Below, in pieces: positions 53,212-64,000 of a DNA stretch of 64,000 nt. Each line of letters starts with the position of its first letter. Within the stretch, counting starts at the first letter, position 1. The DNA is from JACRCT01 sp036504155. GTDB lineage: Bacteria; Myxococcota; Myxococcia; Myxococcales; UBA5297. The translations under genes were made by a program, and so were the position numbers. The stretch spans positions 36,135 to 100,134 of the forward strand of contig DASXVQ010000130.1 in NCBI GenBank assembly GCA_036504155.1, given 5' to 3'. The notes beneath the pieces were generated by a model that ran no database searches, was not told where the DNA came from, and was given only the letters and a program-made list of their open reading frames with translations.

Positions 53212-55440
53212 TCAGGGCGCCTTGGCCGGAGCGGCCTTCGCCGGCGCGGTCCCGCTGTTGACCTTGAGCCGCTTGGGCGGCTCGTCCATCGGGAACTCGA
53301 ACTTCTTGTTGGCGGCAGGGGCGGCCTTGGCGGGCTCCGGGGCCTTGGCATCGTCGGCCAGCGGCTTGGGGGCCACGAGCTTCGGCTCCGGCTGCGCTGG
53401 CTTGGCCGGCCGCCTGGGGTCGTCCATGGGGAACTCGACTGCCTTGGCTCCGCCCGGCCCCTTGCCCGGGTCTGCGCCCTTCCCGGAAGGTGTCGGCTTG
53501 GCTGCTGCGTCCGCCTTGGCCGGCCCGGGGGCGCGCGCCGGCTCCGCCGCGGCCTTGCCAGCCGGTGGGGCGGGTACGGCGGAAGCGACCGCGACGGCGC
53601 GAATGGTGAGGTCGGGCAGGTCGTCGGGGAACTCGCCAAACACGGCCAGGAATTCGGCGCTCGCCTTGGGCTCGAGCGGGCCGGCCTGCGACGCGACGCG
53701 CTGGGCGGCCTCGGCGACCTCCAGCGGACCGCTCGTCTGGAAGATCTCCTCCAGGTTCGGCACCTTCCCGGCGTAGGCGTCGGCGGAGCGCTCCACCGAA
53801 TCGCCCTTGCGCAGCTCGATGGTCACCTTCACCGAGGGCGCCTGGCGCTCGTCCGTGCGGTTGGTGACCTTCCCGCGGACGATGAAGACCGGACGCCCTT
53901 CGCGGGTCGGGTAGTAGGTCGAGGTCAGGTCGGTGACGCTCAGCTTCCCGGCCTGGGTCGTGGGGGTCGCGCCATGCTCCTTGATGGCGCGGGCGGTGCG
54001 CTCGACCACCAGGCCGCCGACGCCGAGGAAGACCAGGGCCATCAGGAGCGAGGCGATGAGGCTGCGGCGTGGGCGGTCTGCCGCCTTCTTGGTGAGCAGC
54101 TGGGCTGCATAGGCCGCTGCCGGCGACTTGACCTCGACCTTCTCGCCGTCCCACTTCACGTTCTTGACGACGGTGCGAGGCTCGGACAGGTCGGCCGAAG
54201 GGGGCGCCACGGGCTGCGGAGGGGGCGGAGCTTCCGGCTCGTCGCCGAACCCAGGCTCCGGCGGGCTGAGATCGATCGATCCCAGGTCGAGGGAGCCGGG
54301 CAGGCCCCCGGGCATTCCCGGAGCGCTCAGTCCCCCCGGCGCGGGCATGCTCATGCTCGGCGCGGCGGCGGGCGCGGGGCCCATCCCGCTCACGTCGACG
54401 CCGGCGAAGGGGTCGGTGCTGGCAGCCGTGGGGGCGAGCGGCCTGCTCGGCGGGGCGGTCGGTTGCGAGAGCGGCGCCTGAGAGAAGCCCTGGCCCTGCT
54501 GGAAGGAGGGTGCGGCGGGCGCCTGAGGCGGGGCCCCGAAGTCGATGTTGCCGAATCCCTGGGACATCGGCGCGCCGGCGGGCGAGCCCATGTCGATGTT
54601 GGCGAAGGGGTCCGCGCTGGCGGGAGCCGCGGGCGCTGGCGCAGGGGGAGGCCCACTGAGGTCGATGTGCGCGAACGGGTCCGAGGCCGCGGCCGGTTGA
54701 GCCGGAGGCGGCGCCGAGGCAGCCCCGCCGAGCTCCAGCTTGGCGAAGGGGTCCTGGCTCGTCGCGGCGGCTGCCCTGGCGGCGGCCAACGCCTGGGGCG
54801 GCAGCGTCTTGCGGATGGTCGCGGAGGAGAAGGGGTCGGCCTGCTGCTGCTGTGGGGGCGGGATGCTCAGGTGCTGGAGCGCCGGGGAAATGTCCCGGCG
54901 GATCGTCGCCTCGCCGAAGCTCTCCTGCTGGGGCGTCGGGATGGGGTTGCCGCCCAGGTCCAGGCTGGCGAAGGGGTCGGCGGCCTGCGGAGGGGCCGAG
55001 GCCGGCGGCGGCGGCGAGAACGCGGGAGAGGTGGCCTCCTCCAGCCCGGCGAACGGATCCGGCCTGGCCAGCCTCTGGGGCTGCAGGAACGGGTCGGCGC
55101 CGAGCTCCTTGGTCTGGAAACGCCGGAAGGCGTCGGGCGGCTGCTTGGCGGCGGCCGGCGCAGGGTGAGGCACGAGCTGCTGGGGCCTGGACGTCGCCGG
55201 GAACTGGGCGGCCGGCGGCGGCGCCATCGGCATCGGGGCTGCGGCGGGGCCGGGCATGCCCGGACGAGGCTTGCCGGTGTCGACGCGGCCGAGCGGCGGG
55301 GCGTCGGGCGCGGGCGCGGAGTCCCTGTGGACGACGAATACCGTCGCGCACTTGCGGCAGCGCACCTTGACGCCACGGTCGGTGACCTTGTCGTCGGCGA
55401 TCTTGAAGCGCGCCTGGCAGGCTGCGCACTGGACAATCAT
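53212..55440 (-). CDS. MJ0042-type zinc-ribbon protein with long DPFA-repeat linker and membrane anchor
   Basis: 742 residues. The N-terminus MIVQCAACQARFKI binds zinc through C5, C8, C28 and C31 (MJ0042 family). Residues about 50-400 are Pro/Ala-rich and contain eight copies of a DPF(A/S/L) unit, often DPFAxxD(L/M)G, which look like short linear binding motifs. A transmembrane helix lies at about 457-480 (SLIASLLMALVFLGVGG). The C-terminal 260 residues contain a beta domain of the DUF3426/FxLYD type, then a Lys/Ala/Pro tail with two copies of EFPMD(D/E)P. Zinc ribbon and linker should be cytoplasmic and the FxLYD part periplasmic. Common in Myxococcota; function unknown. Confidence 0.8.
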   Translation of the reverse strand: MIVQCAACQARFKIADDKVTDRGVKVRCRKCATVFVVHRDSAPAPDAPPLGRVDTGKPRPGMPGPAAAPMPMAPPPAAQFPATSRPQQLVPHPAPAAAKQPPDAFRRFQTKELGADPFLQPQRLARPDPFAGLEEATSPAFSPPPPASAPPQAADPFASLDLGGNPIPTPQQESFGEATIRRDISPALQHLSIPPPQQQQADPFSSATIRKTLPPQALAAARAAAATSQDPFAKLELGGAASAPPPAQPAAASDPFAHIDLSGPPPAPAPAAPASADPFANIDMGSPAGAPMSQGFGNIDFGAPPQAPAAPSFQQGQGFSQAPLSQPTAPPSRPLAPTAASTDPFAGVDVSGMGPAPAAAPSMSMPAPGGLSAPGMPGGLPGSLDLGSIDLSPPEPGFGDEPEAPPPPQPVAPPSADLSEPRTVVKNVKWDGEKVEVKSPAAAYAAQLLTKKAADRPRRSLIASLLMALVFLGVGGLVVERTARAIKEHGATPTTQAGKLSVTDLTSTYYPTREGRPVFIVRGKVTNRTDERQAPSVKVTIELRKGDSVERSADAYAGKVPNLEEIFQTSGPLEVAEAAQRVASQAGPLEPKASAEFLAVFGEFPDDLPDLTIRAVAVASAVPAPPAGKAAAEPARAPGPAKADAAAKPTPSGKGADPGKGPGGAKAVEFPMDDPRRPAKPAQPEPKLVAPKPLADDAKAPEPAKAAPAANKKFEFPMDEPPKRLKVNSGTAPAKAAPAKAP

Positions 55441-55490
55441 GAACGAGGATTATGGGCAGGCGCCGCCAGCCGGGGCAAGCAGCGCGGGGC

Positions 55491-56282
55491 TCACAGCACG
55501 AATGGGATGAGGGCCTTGCGCTCGGGCGGGTAGTCGGGGAAGCGCTCGCGGTACCAGCGGTGGGTGGCAAAGACGCGCGGCAGGAGGTTGGCGGAGCTGA
55601 CCGCGAAGATGAACACGCCCGCCAACGACCAGGTGAGCAGCGCGAAGCCGGCCCAGGCCGTCAGCTCGGTGAGGTACGAGGGGCAGCTGACGAAGCGGAA
55701 GAGCCCGCCCTGCGGGATCCGGTAGACCTTCGTCCCCGCCCGAACCTCCTCGCGGGTGCGCAGGTTGCGGATGATGGCGTCGGAGTGGATGTTGAGCGCC
55801 AGCGAGCAGCCGTAGAGAGCCAGCCCGCCCAGGAAGCGGGGATCGGCGAGCCAGGAGATGTCGCGCGCGGCGAAGGTCGAGGCGAAGGAGCCGTTGAGGT
55901 AGCCGTGCAGCGAGGTCACCACCCACCCCATCGAGAGCACCAGGATGCCGAAGCTGGCCTTGCCGCCCTTGGGGACCCGCATCGAGGCCGGGAAAAAGAA
56001 GCCGCGGTTGCCGTAGTGGACGAGCCAGATGGCCAGGAACACCAGCGGCACCGGCTCGAAGCGGTGGGGGCCCGCGAAGAAGAAGGCCAGGAAGAACACG
56101 GTCGAAGGCAGCTCCATCAGGAACCAGCCCAGCCGCGGATCGACCGCGAAGCCCCAGCGCGCCGAAGCGAAGCGGCCGTAGGGCGAGGCCACGAAGGGCG
56201 AGCTGACGGACACCAGCGCCGCCAGAGCGAGCGCCGCGGTGAGGACCGTGTCGTAGGTGGAGTCGCCGGTGTACCAGGTCAT
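55491..56282 (-). CDS. Steroid 5-alpha-reductase family protein
   Basis: 263 residues, almost the same length as human SRD5A1 (259), with about seven hydrophobic helices. The C-terminal half contains the family blocks LALYGCSLALNIHSD, then YRIPQGGLFRFVS, ELTAWAGFALLTWSL, HRWYRERFPDYP and the ending RKALIPFVL, which closely follow the animal enzymes by eye. These reduce the delta-4 double bond of 3-oxosteroids, or act as enoyl reductases on lipids, using NADPH. I chose the ATG at 56282; the longer upstream frame is made of heptamer repeats. A bacterial role could be in sterol, hopanoid or polyprenoid reduction. Confidence 0.85.
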   Translation of the reverse strand: MTWYTGDSTYDTVLTAALALAALVSVSSPFVASPYGRFASARWGFAVDPRLGWFLMELPSTVFFLAFFFAGPHRFEPVPLVFLAIWLVHYGNRGFFFPASMRVPKGGKASFGILVLSMGWVVTSLHGYLNGSFASTFAARDISWLADPRFLGGLALYGCSLALNIHSDAIIRNLRTREEVRAGTKVYRIPQGGLFRFVSCPSYLTELTAWAGFALLTWSLAGVFIFAVSSANLLPRVFATHRWYRERFPDYPPERKALIPFVL

Positions 56283-56288
56283 GGGGGA

Positions 56289-56408
56289 GTCGATAGTCGA
56301 TAGTTGATGGTCGATAGGGGCGATGGCCGAGGGTTGGCAGGCGGGAGTCGTCGGAGGGTGCCGAGTCGAGGCGGACCCACTATCGACCATCGACTATCAA
56401 CCATCGAC
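56289..56408. repeat. Inverted pair of GTCGATA heptamer arrays
   Basis: Four consecutive heptamers (GTCGATA, GTCGATA, GTTGATG, GTCGATA) at 56289-56316 face four in the opposite orientation at 56381-56408 (TATCGAC, CATCGAC, TATCAAC, CATCGAC), 64 bases apart. Together they can form a 28-bp imperfect hairpin between the reductase start and the parE stop. Confidence 0.8.
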
Positions 56409-56416
56409 TGCTTCAC

Positions 56417-58348
56417 TCAGACATCGAGCTCCTGCACCTCGCCGGCCCGCTCCATGATCAGCTTGAAGCGCGCCGAGACGTCGCGGCCGAGCAGGTCGTT
56501 GATGACCCGGTCGGTCTCGAGCTCGTTGGCGATCTCCACTCGCAGGCTGACGCGCTGCGCCGGGTCGAGCGTGGTGTCGTGCAGCTCCTCGGCGCTCATC
56601 TCGCCCAGGCCCTTGAACCGCATGATGTTGGGCTTGGCGTTGCCCTTGACCTTCTCCTTGAGGATGCGGTCGCGGTCGGCCTCGTCGAGGGCGAAGTAGG
56701 CCTCCTTGCCGATCTCGATCTTGTAGAGCGGGGGCTGGCTGATGTGGACGCAGCCGCTGGTGATGAGCCCCTTGAGGTGCCGGTAGAAGAAGGTGAGCAG
56801 CAGCGTGGCGATGTGGTGGCCGTCGCTGTCGGCGTCCATCAGCAGGAAGATCTTGCCGTAGCGCAGCTTCTCCAGGCTGAAGTCGGGGCCCAGGCCGCAG
56901 CCCAGCGCGCTGACGATGTCGGTGAGCTCCTTGTTGGAGGAGACCTTGTCCAGCGAGGCCTGCTCCGCGTTGAGCACCTTGCCGCGCAGCGGGAGGATGG
57001 CCTGCGTGCGCCGGTCGCGCCCCGCCTTGGCGCTGCCGCCTGCGGAGTCGCCCTCCACCAGGAACAGCTCGCTCTCCGCGGGGTCGGTGGAGGAGCAGTC
57101 GTACAGCTTGCCGGGCAGGTTGAGCTTGTGGCTCACCGCGCTCTTGCGCGTCACCGCCGCCGAGGCGGCGCGGCTGGCCTCGCGGGCCCGCGCGGCGAGG
57201 ATGATGCGCGCGATGACCGACTCGGCGAGCGACTTGTTGTCGTTGAGCCAGTTCTCCAGCGCCGGGCGGATCACGTTGTCCACCAGGCTGGCCACCTCGG
57301 GGTTGTTGAGGCGGCTCTTGGTCTGGCCCTGGAACTGCGGCTCGACCACGTAGGACGAGAGGATGGCGGTGACGCCCTCGCGGATGTCCTCGGCGGTCAG
57401 CGTGACGCCCTTGGGGGTCAGCCCGTGCGTCTCGATGAAGTTGCGCACCGCCTTGACGATGCCCGCGCGCAGGCCGTTCTCGTGGGTGCCGCCGTTGGGA
57501 GTGGGGATGCCGTTGACGTAGCTGCGCACGTGCTCGTCGGTGGCCTCGGTCCAGACCAGGGCCACCTCCAGGCGCACGCCGTTGTTCTTGGCGTAGTAGA
57601 AGCTCGCCGCCGCCGGCGGGACGGTGGGCTTGCCGCGCTCGGCGACCACCTTGCCCAGGTACTCGGCGATGCCGCCGTCGTGCTTGAAGGTGAGCTTCTC
57701 GGGCGGCTCGACCGTCTCGTCCACGAAGAGGATGGTGAGCCCCTTGTGCAGGTAGCTCTTGGCCTCCAGGCGGTCCTTGATGAGGGCGCAGTCGAAGCTG
57801 AGCTTCTCGCCGAAGATCTCCGGGTCCGGCGTGAAGGTCATCGTGGTGCCGGTGCCCCGGCAGGCGCCGACGGTCTTGAGCTTCGAGGTCGCCTTGCCCT
57901 TGGCGTAGGTCTGCTCGAACCGCTTGCCGTCGCGCTTGATCTGCGCGACGAGCGTGCTGGAGAGCGCGTTGACCACCGAGGACCCGACGCCGTGCAGGCC
58001 GCCGGAGTGGAGGTAGTTCTCCTGGTCGAACTTGCCGCCGGAGTGGAGCGTGGTGAGGATGACCTCCAGCGCGCTCTTCTTGTACTTCGGCATGTTGTCC
58101 ACGGGGATGCCGCGGCCGTCGTCCTCCACGGTGATGGTCTTGCCGTCCTTGTGCAGGGTCACGTCGATGGTGGTGGCGTTGCCGTTGATGACCTCGTCCA
58201 CCGAGTTGTCGACGATCTCCCACAGCAGGTGGTGGTAGCCGGCGTCATCCGTGCCGCCGATGTACATGGCGGGGCGCTTGCGGACCGGGTCCAGGCCCTC
58301 GAGCACCGTGATGTCTTTGGCGTTGTAGCTGGTCTTCTTGGCAGCCAT
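56417..58348 (-). CDS. parE: DNA topoisomerase IV subunit B (ParE)
   Basis: 643 residues. GHKL ATPase motifs: EIVDNSVDE, DDGRGIPVD, GGLHGVGSSVVNALS; then the transducer, TOPRIM (LVEGDSAGGSA, LPLRGKVLN, DADSDGHHI) and the C-terminal domain (LGRDVSARFKLIME). The length and the absence of the large insertion seen in Gram-negative GyrB favour ParE over GyrB, and the neighbour with the degenerate C-terminal domain supports this. Transcribed after parC with a 66-base gap. Supplies ATP-driven strand passage for chromosome decatenation. Confidence 0.9.
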   Translation of the reverse strand: MAAKKTSYNAKDITVLEGLDPVRKRPAMYIGGTDDAGYHHLLWEIVDNSVDEVINGNATTIDVTLHKDGKTITVEDDGRGIPVDNMPKYKKSALEVILTTLHSGGKFDQENYLHSGGLHGVGSSVVNALSSTLVAQIKRDGKRFEQTYAKGKATSKLKTVGACRGTGTTMTFTPDPEIFGEKLSFDCALIKDRLEAKSYLHKGLTILFVDETVEPPEKLTFKHDGGIAEYLGKVVAERGKPTVPPAAASFYYAKNNGVRLEVALVWTEATDEHVRSYVNGIPTPNGGTHENGLRAGIVKAVRNFIETHGLTPKGVTLTAEDIREGVTAILSSYVVEPQFQGQTKSRLNNPEVASLVDNVIRPALENWLNDNKSLAESVIARIILAARAREASRAASAAVTRKSAVSHKLNLPGKLYDCSSTDPAESELFLVEGDSAGGSAKAGRDRRTQAILPLRGKVLNAEQASLDKVSSNKELTDIVSALGCGLGPDFSLEKLRYGKIFLLMDADSDGHHIATLLLTFFYRHLKGLITSGCVHISQPPLYKIEIGKEAYFALDEADRDRILKEKVKGNAKPNIMRFKGLGEMSAEELHDTTLDPAQRVSLRVEIANELETDRVINDLLGRDVSARFKLIMERAGEVQELDV

Positions 58349-58414
58349 GGCTTTGTCCTGGCATCGAGCGCCCGCCGTCCCCTCGCTCGAAGGTCCGGCA
58401 GGCGCGAAAGAGCC

Positions 58415-60871
<2,457 letters not shown>

Positions 60872-61213
60872 GGGGTCCGAAGCCTTTGATGATCCGACGG
60901 TTTCTTTAGACCTGGGAGGCCCCGTCCGTCGTGAGCTGCCGCCGGGGCCACCACCTGTTCGTCTGCCCACGTTCCGAGCGTGCTACAGCCCGCTACACGG
61001 CTCGGGAGTCTACCTGCCGGGCCTAAAAAGGCAAATGAATCTCCGGCCTTCCCCAACAGGCGCTGCCGTGCGGCCCGTTCCCGGAGCTCGCCTTCTCGCT
61101 TCGAAAAGCCCGGCCAGGCGGCTCGTCCGGACCGTCGCTCGCGGATCTAATGATGCGGGAGCGCTGTCATCTTTCCGGCAGAAGCACGGCCGGACGGGCG
61201 AGCGCAGCGCTCG
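60872..61213. other. Non-coding region between parC start and cstA end
   Basis: No gene is seen. It holds the parC promoter region, a GCCTAAAAAGGC palindrome at 61021-61032 in a locally AT-rich patch, and a 7-bp-stem hairpin CGAGCGC/GCGCTCG (61199-61213) directly after the cstA stop that may terminate it. Confidence 0.5.
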
Positions 61214-63016
61214 TCAGGCGACCGCCGAGGTGGCGGCGGGCTTCTCGCGCATCGCCTTGACGAAGCGCAGCACGCCCTCGCCGGTCACGATGGCGGCGCA
61301 GCCCATCATCACGATCGTCAGGAAGGCGTTCAGGTAGCCGTTGAAGTTGCCGGCTCGCGCCATGGGCAGGTAGTTGCCGGTGACGTTGTAGACCCCGGCG
61401 GTGAGCGTGGTGACCGCCATGAACAGCCCGGGGATGGCGGTGATCAGCGAGTACGAGCGCTTGGTCACCTTGAGCAGCCAGGAGGTCCCGATGGCGAAGG
61501 CGATGGTGGCCAGGAGCTGGTTGGCCACGCCGAACATGGGCCAGATGGACGAGACGTCGTTCTGGTAGAGCAGGTAGCCCCAGCCGCCGCAGACCACGGC
61601 GCTGGTGAGGAGCACCGACGGCCACCAGTTGATGTCGGCCATCTTCGGGTAGAGCTTCCCCGAGACTTCCTGGATGAGGTAGCGCCCGACGCGGGTGCCG
61701 GCGTCCACCGTGGTCAGGATGAACAGCGCCTCGAACATGATGGCGTAGTGGTACCAGTACGACATCAGCGACTTCATGCCGGGCAGGGCCGAGAAGATGT
61801 GGGCCATGCCGACCGCCAGGGTGACCGCCCCGCCGGAGCGCCCGGCCAGGTCCTCGTTGACCATCGCCGCGTACTGGGGGAGCTCGACCGGCACGATGCC
61901 CAGGGCCGCCCACCTCGCCGGGTTGACGTTGATGGCCAGGTAGTCGCTGGGGAGCAGCACCGTGGCCGCGATGAGGGCCATGACCGCCACGAAGCCCTCC
62001 ATCAGCATCGCCCCGTAGCCGACGAAGAGCGCGTCCTTCTCCTTGGTGAGCATCTTGGGCGTCGTCCCGGAGCTGATGAGCGAGTGCCAGCCCGAGATGG
62101 CGCCGCAGGCGACGGTGATGCAGACGAACGGCCAGACCTTGCCGGGGATGATCGGGCCGCCGCCGTTGACGTACTCGGTGACCGCGGGCATGCGCAGCTC
62201 GGGCATCACGATGACGATGCCCAGCGCCAGGGCGCCGATGGTGCCGATCTTCATGTAGCTGGAGAGGTAGTCGCGCGGCGCCAGGAGCAGCCAGATGGGC
62301 AGCACCGAGGCGGCGAAGCCGTAGATGGCGATGGCGACGGAGAACTGCGGCTTGGTGAAGGAGAAGAAGCGGGCGATCTCCGGCGAGTGGTGGACCCAGC
62401 CGCCGGCGACCACCGCGAAGAGCATCAGGACCACGCCGATCCACGAGGCTTCCTTCACCTTCCCCTTGCGCCAGACCTCCATCCACAGGCCGACGAACAT
62501 GGCGATGGGGATGGTGAGCAGGATGGTGAAGGTGCCCCAGGCGCTCTCGGCCAGCGCGTTGACCACCACCATCGCCAGGCCGGCGAGCGCGGTCATGACG
62601 ATGAAGAGGATGGCGACCATGGTCACCCCGGCGGACAGCGGCGACATGTTCTCCTTGGCGATCTCCGCCAGGGACTTGCCGCCGGAGCGCAGCGAGGCGA
62701 CCAGGATGACGAAGTCGTGCGTGCCGCCGCCGAGCACCGCGCCGATGAGCAGCCAGATGAGGCCCGGCAGGTAGCCGAACTGCGCGGCGAGGACCGGGCC
62801 CACCAGCGGGCCGGCGCCGGCGATGGCGGCGAAGTGGTGACCGAAGACCACGTACCGGTTGGTGGCGTGGAAGTTCTTGCCGTCCTCGAGCTGGACGGCA
62901 GGGGTCACGTTGGCATCGTCGAGCTTGGCGACCTTCGCCGCCAGGAACGCGCCGTACAGCCGGTACGAGATCGCGTAGACCAAGAAGGCCACCACCACCA
63001 GGCCCAGGCCGTTCAT
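61214..63016 (-). CDS. cstA: Carbon starvation protein CstA (peptide/pyruvate transporter family)
   Basis: 600 residues with about 16 transmembrane helices. Family markers: DGKNFHATNRYVVFGHHFAAI near the N-terminus, AGAGPLVGPVLAAQ, GGGTHDFVILVASLRSGGKS, GWHSLISSGTTPKML and SIWPMFGVANQLLA. CstA-family proteins import pyruvate or peptides under carbon limitation. The ATG at 63016 has a GGAGG site nine bases upstream. It lies 86 bases after the sugar-kinase gene and may share its transcript. Confidence 0.94.
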   Translation of the reverse strand: MNGLGLVVVAFLVYAISYRLYGAFLAAKVAKLDDANVTPAVQLEDGKNFHATNRYVVFGHHFAAIAGAGPLVGPVLAAQFGYLPGLIWLLIGAVLGGGTHDFVILVASLRSGGKSLAEIAKENMSPLSAGVTMVAILFIVMTALAGLAMVVVNALAESAWGTFTILLTIPIAMFVGLWMEVWRKGKVKEASWIGVVLMLFAVVAGGWVHHSPEIARFFSFTKPQFSVAIAIYGFAASVLPIWLLLAPRDYLSSYMKIGTIGALALGIVIVMPELRMPAVTEYVNGGGPIIPGKVWPFVCITVACGAISGWHSLISSGTTPKMLTKEKDALFVGYGAMLMEGFVAVMALIAATVLLPSDYLAINVNPARWAALGIVPVELPQYAAMVNEDLAGRSGGAVTLAVGMAHIFSALPGMKSLMSYWYHYAIMFEALFILTTVDAGTRVGRYLIQEVSGKLYPKMADINWWPSVLLTSAVVCGGWGYLLYQNDVSSIWPMFGVANQLLATIAFAIGTSWLLKVTKRSYSLITAIPGLFMAVTTLTAGVYNVTGNYLPMARAGNFNGYLNAFLTIVMMGCAAIVTGEGVLRFVKAMREKPAATSAVA

Positions 63017-63102
63017 CGAAGTCACGCCTCCAGACCTTCCGGCGCCCCCCGGGCGGAAGGCGGCATTCTGGGAGCCTGTCGAGAACTTGGCAACGGCCTC
63101 GA

Positions 63103-63993
63103 TCAGGCGTCCAGGCGGCGCGAGACCCCGACCTTGGCGAGCCAGGGCTCCACGTCGGCCAGTCCGATGCGGGCGGTGGCGCCCATCGCGGCGTTGGCGG
63201 CCCCGGCGGCGGCGGCCCAGCGCAGCTGCTCGGCCTCGGGCAGGCCGGTGAGCCGGGCGTGCGCCAGCGCGGCGAAGTAGCAGTCGCCGCTGCCGATGGC
63301 GCTGCGCTCGTTGAGCTTGGGCGGGACGATCTCGAAGTGCGCGCCAGGAGTGCGCACCTCGACCTCCTTGGCGCCGTCGGTCACGTGCAGCTCCGGGCAG
63401 ACGTCGAAGCCCCGGCCGTCGCCGTACTCGTCGCGGTTGCACTTCACCAGCGAGGGCGGGCTCGGACGCGCCAGGGCCTTCTGCAGCGCCGGGCCGTAGG
63501 CGTCGAGCCAGCAAGGGACCTTGGCCTGCGCGCAGGCGTCGAGGACGGTGGCGTAGAGCCCGACGCAGGACTCGTCGGGGATCGAGCCGGAGACGAGGAC
63601 GAGCTGGACCGACTCGAGGCGCCCGCGGATGGCCTCGACCAGCGCCCTGGCCTCCTCCGGGCGCACCTTGAAGCCGTTCTCGAGGAAGGCGATGCCGCCC
63701 TCGGAGCCGGCGACGTTGAACCCGATGCGGGTGCGGGCCTCGGTGGGGACGAGCATCGGCTCCATCCCGTTGGCCTGGACCCGCTCCTTGAGCAGCTCGC
63801 CGGACCAGCCTCCGGCGAAGCCTGCCGCGACGACCCGGTGGCCGAAGGAGGCGAGGACTCGTCCGGCGTTGAGGCCCTTGCCTCCGGCGACCAGCTCGAA
63901 CTGGTCGACGCGGTTGACCTTGGACGGGCGCACCTGGCCCGTCGCCAGGCAGTCGATCAGCGTGTTCGCGGTGAGGGTGAGGATGCTCGCCAT
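63103..63993 (-). CDS. PfkB-family sugar kinase, 1-phosphofructokinase/LacC-like
   Basis: 296 residues. Features of the ribokinase fold: N-terminal TLTANTLIDCL, substrate motif VAGGKGLNAGRVLASFG and the ATP/anion-hole motif SAIGSGDCYFAALA. In canonical family members the motif is GAGDSF or GSGDS; here the Ser is replaced by Cys, while the catalytic Asp is retained. The N-terminal order matches 1-phosphofructokinase and tagatose-6-phosphate kinase more than ribokinase. Phosphorylates a sugar phosphate in the cytosol. The gene is complete, with its ATG seven bases from the window end. Confidence 0.85.
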   Translation of the reverse strand: MASILTLTANTLIDCLATGQVRPSKVNRVDQFELVAGGKGLNAGRVLASFGHRVVAAGFAGGWSGELLKERVQANGMEPMLVPTEARTRIGFNVAGSEGGIAFLENGFKVRPEEARALVEAIRGRLESVQLVLVSGSIPDESCVGLYATVLDACAQAKVPCWLDAYGPALQKALARPSPPSLVKCNRDEYGDGRGFDVCPELHVTDGAKEVEVRTPGAHFEIVPPKLNERSAIGSGDCYFAALAHARLTGLPEAEQLRWAAAAGAANAAMGATARIGLADVEPWLAKVGVSRRLDA

Positions 63994-64000
63994 GCGGTCT

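Noticed and set aside
56283..56390. A longer N-terminus for the steroid reductase from 56390
   Set aside because: Those codons are made of the heptamer repeats and the encoded segment has no counterpart in the family; the ATG at 56282 gives the normal length.

Overview
The window is a very GC-rich stretch of bacterial chromosome with strongly G/C-ending codons, short intergenic gaps and frequent GTG, TTG and ATGA-overlap starts. Gene content (TadE/TadG-like pilus proteins, MJ0042-type zinc-ribbon proteins with long disordered linkers, many signal-peptide proteins of unknown function, SelB, a PfaA-like megasynthase) points to Myxococcota or a neighbouring lineage of the former Deltaproteobacteria. 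This is an inference from gene content, not from a marker tree.

Layout. (1) 1-5.9 kb, + strand: two paralogous membrane/coiled-coil proteins (the first cut by the window edge), an anchored periplasmic protein, a LolD/FtsX-type ABC transporter pair and a small membrane protein. (2) 6.0-7.2 kb: slyD and greB, convergent around a strong palindrome. (3) 7.3-15.0 kb, - strand: a run of nine genes with three TadE/TadG-like proteins, an Flp-like pilin and exported unknowns, but no Tad ATPase or secretin. (4) 15.1-20.2 kb, + strand: a repeat-rich beta-barrel protein, selB and a sigma54 response regulator. (5) 20.2-23.4 kb, - strand: two moeA genes, one fused to a periplasmic-binding-protein-like domain. 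(6) 23.6-26.4 kb: a propeller-like secreted protein, a lipoprotein polysaccharide deacetylase and an outer-membrane protein. (7) 26.9-34.1 kb, + strand: a complete NAD-linked [NiFe] hydrogenase operon (hoxF with a NuoE-like N-terminus, hoxU, hoxY, hoxH), its maturation protease and hypF. (8) 34.3-51.4 kb, + strand: the most striking region, a four-gene lipid or polyketide cassette consisting of an acyl-CoA dehydrogenase, a 2871-residue KS-AT-KS-ACPx4-KR-DH synthase, a phosphopantetheinyl transferase and a 1884-residue single-chain acyl-CoA carboxylase with the domain order of eukaryotic acetyl-CoA carboxylase. It ends at a 15-bp-stem terminator. (9) 51.5-64 kb, mostly - strand: glycerophosphodiesterase, a TatA-like miniprotein, an LRV-type solenoid protein, an MJ0042 protein, a steroid 5-alpha-reductase homologue, parC-parE, cstA and a PfkB-family sugar kinase.

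How it may fit together. In the lipid cassette the carboxylase would supply malonyl-type extender units, the transferase would prime the carrier domains and the synthase would elongate, ketoreduce and dehydrate; an enoyl reductase and a releasing enzyme are missing, and the acyl-CoA dehydrogenase is the only flavin redox partner present. All four carrier domains carry Thr where the phosphopantetheine-bearing Ser is expected, which makes the cassette worth experimental attention. The neighbouring hydrogenase would couple H2 to NAD(H), and SlyD with its His-rich tail may assist nickel supply to it. No tRNA, rRNA, CRISPR array, transposase or integrase was seen.
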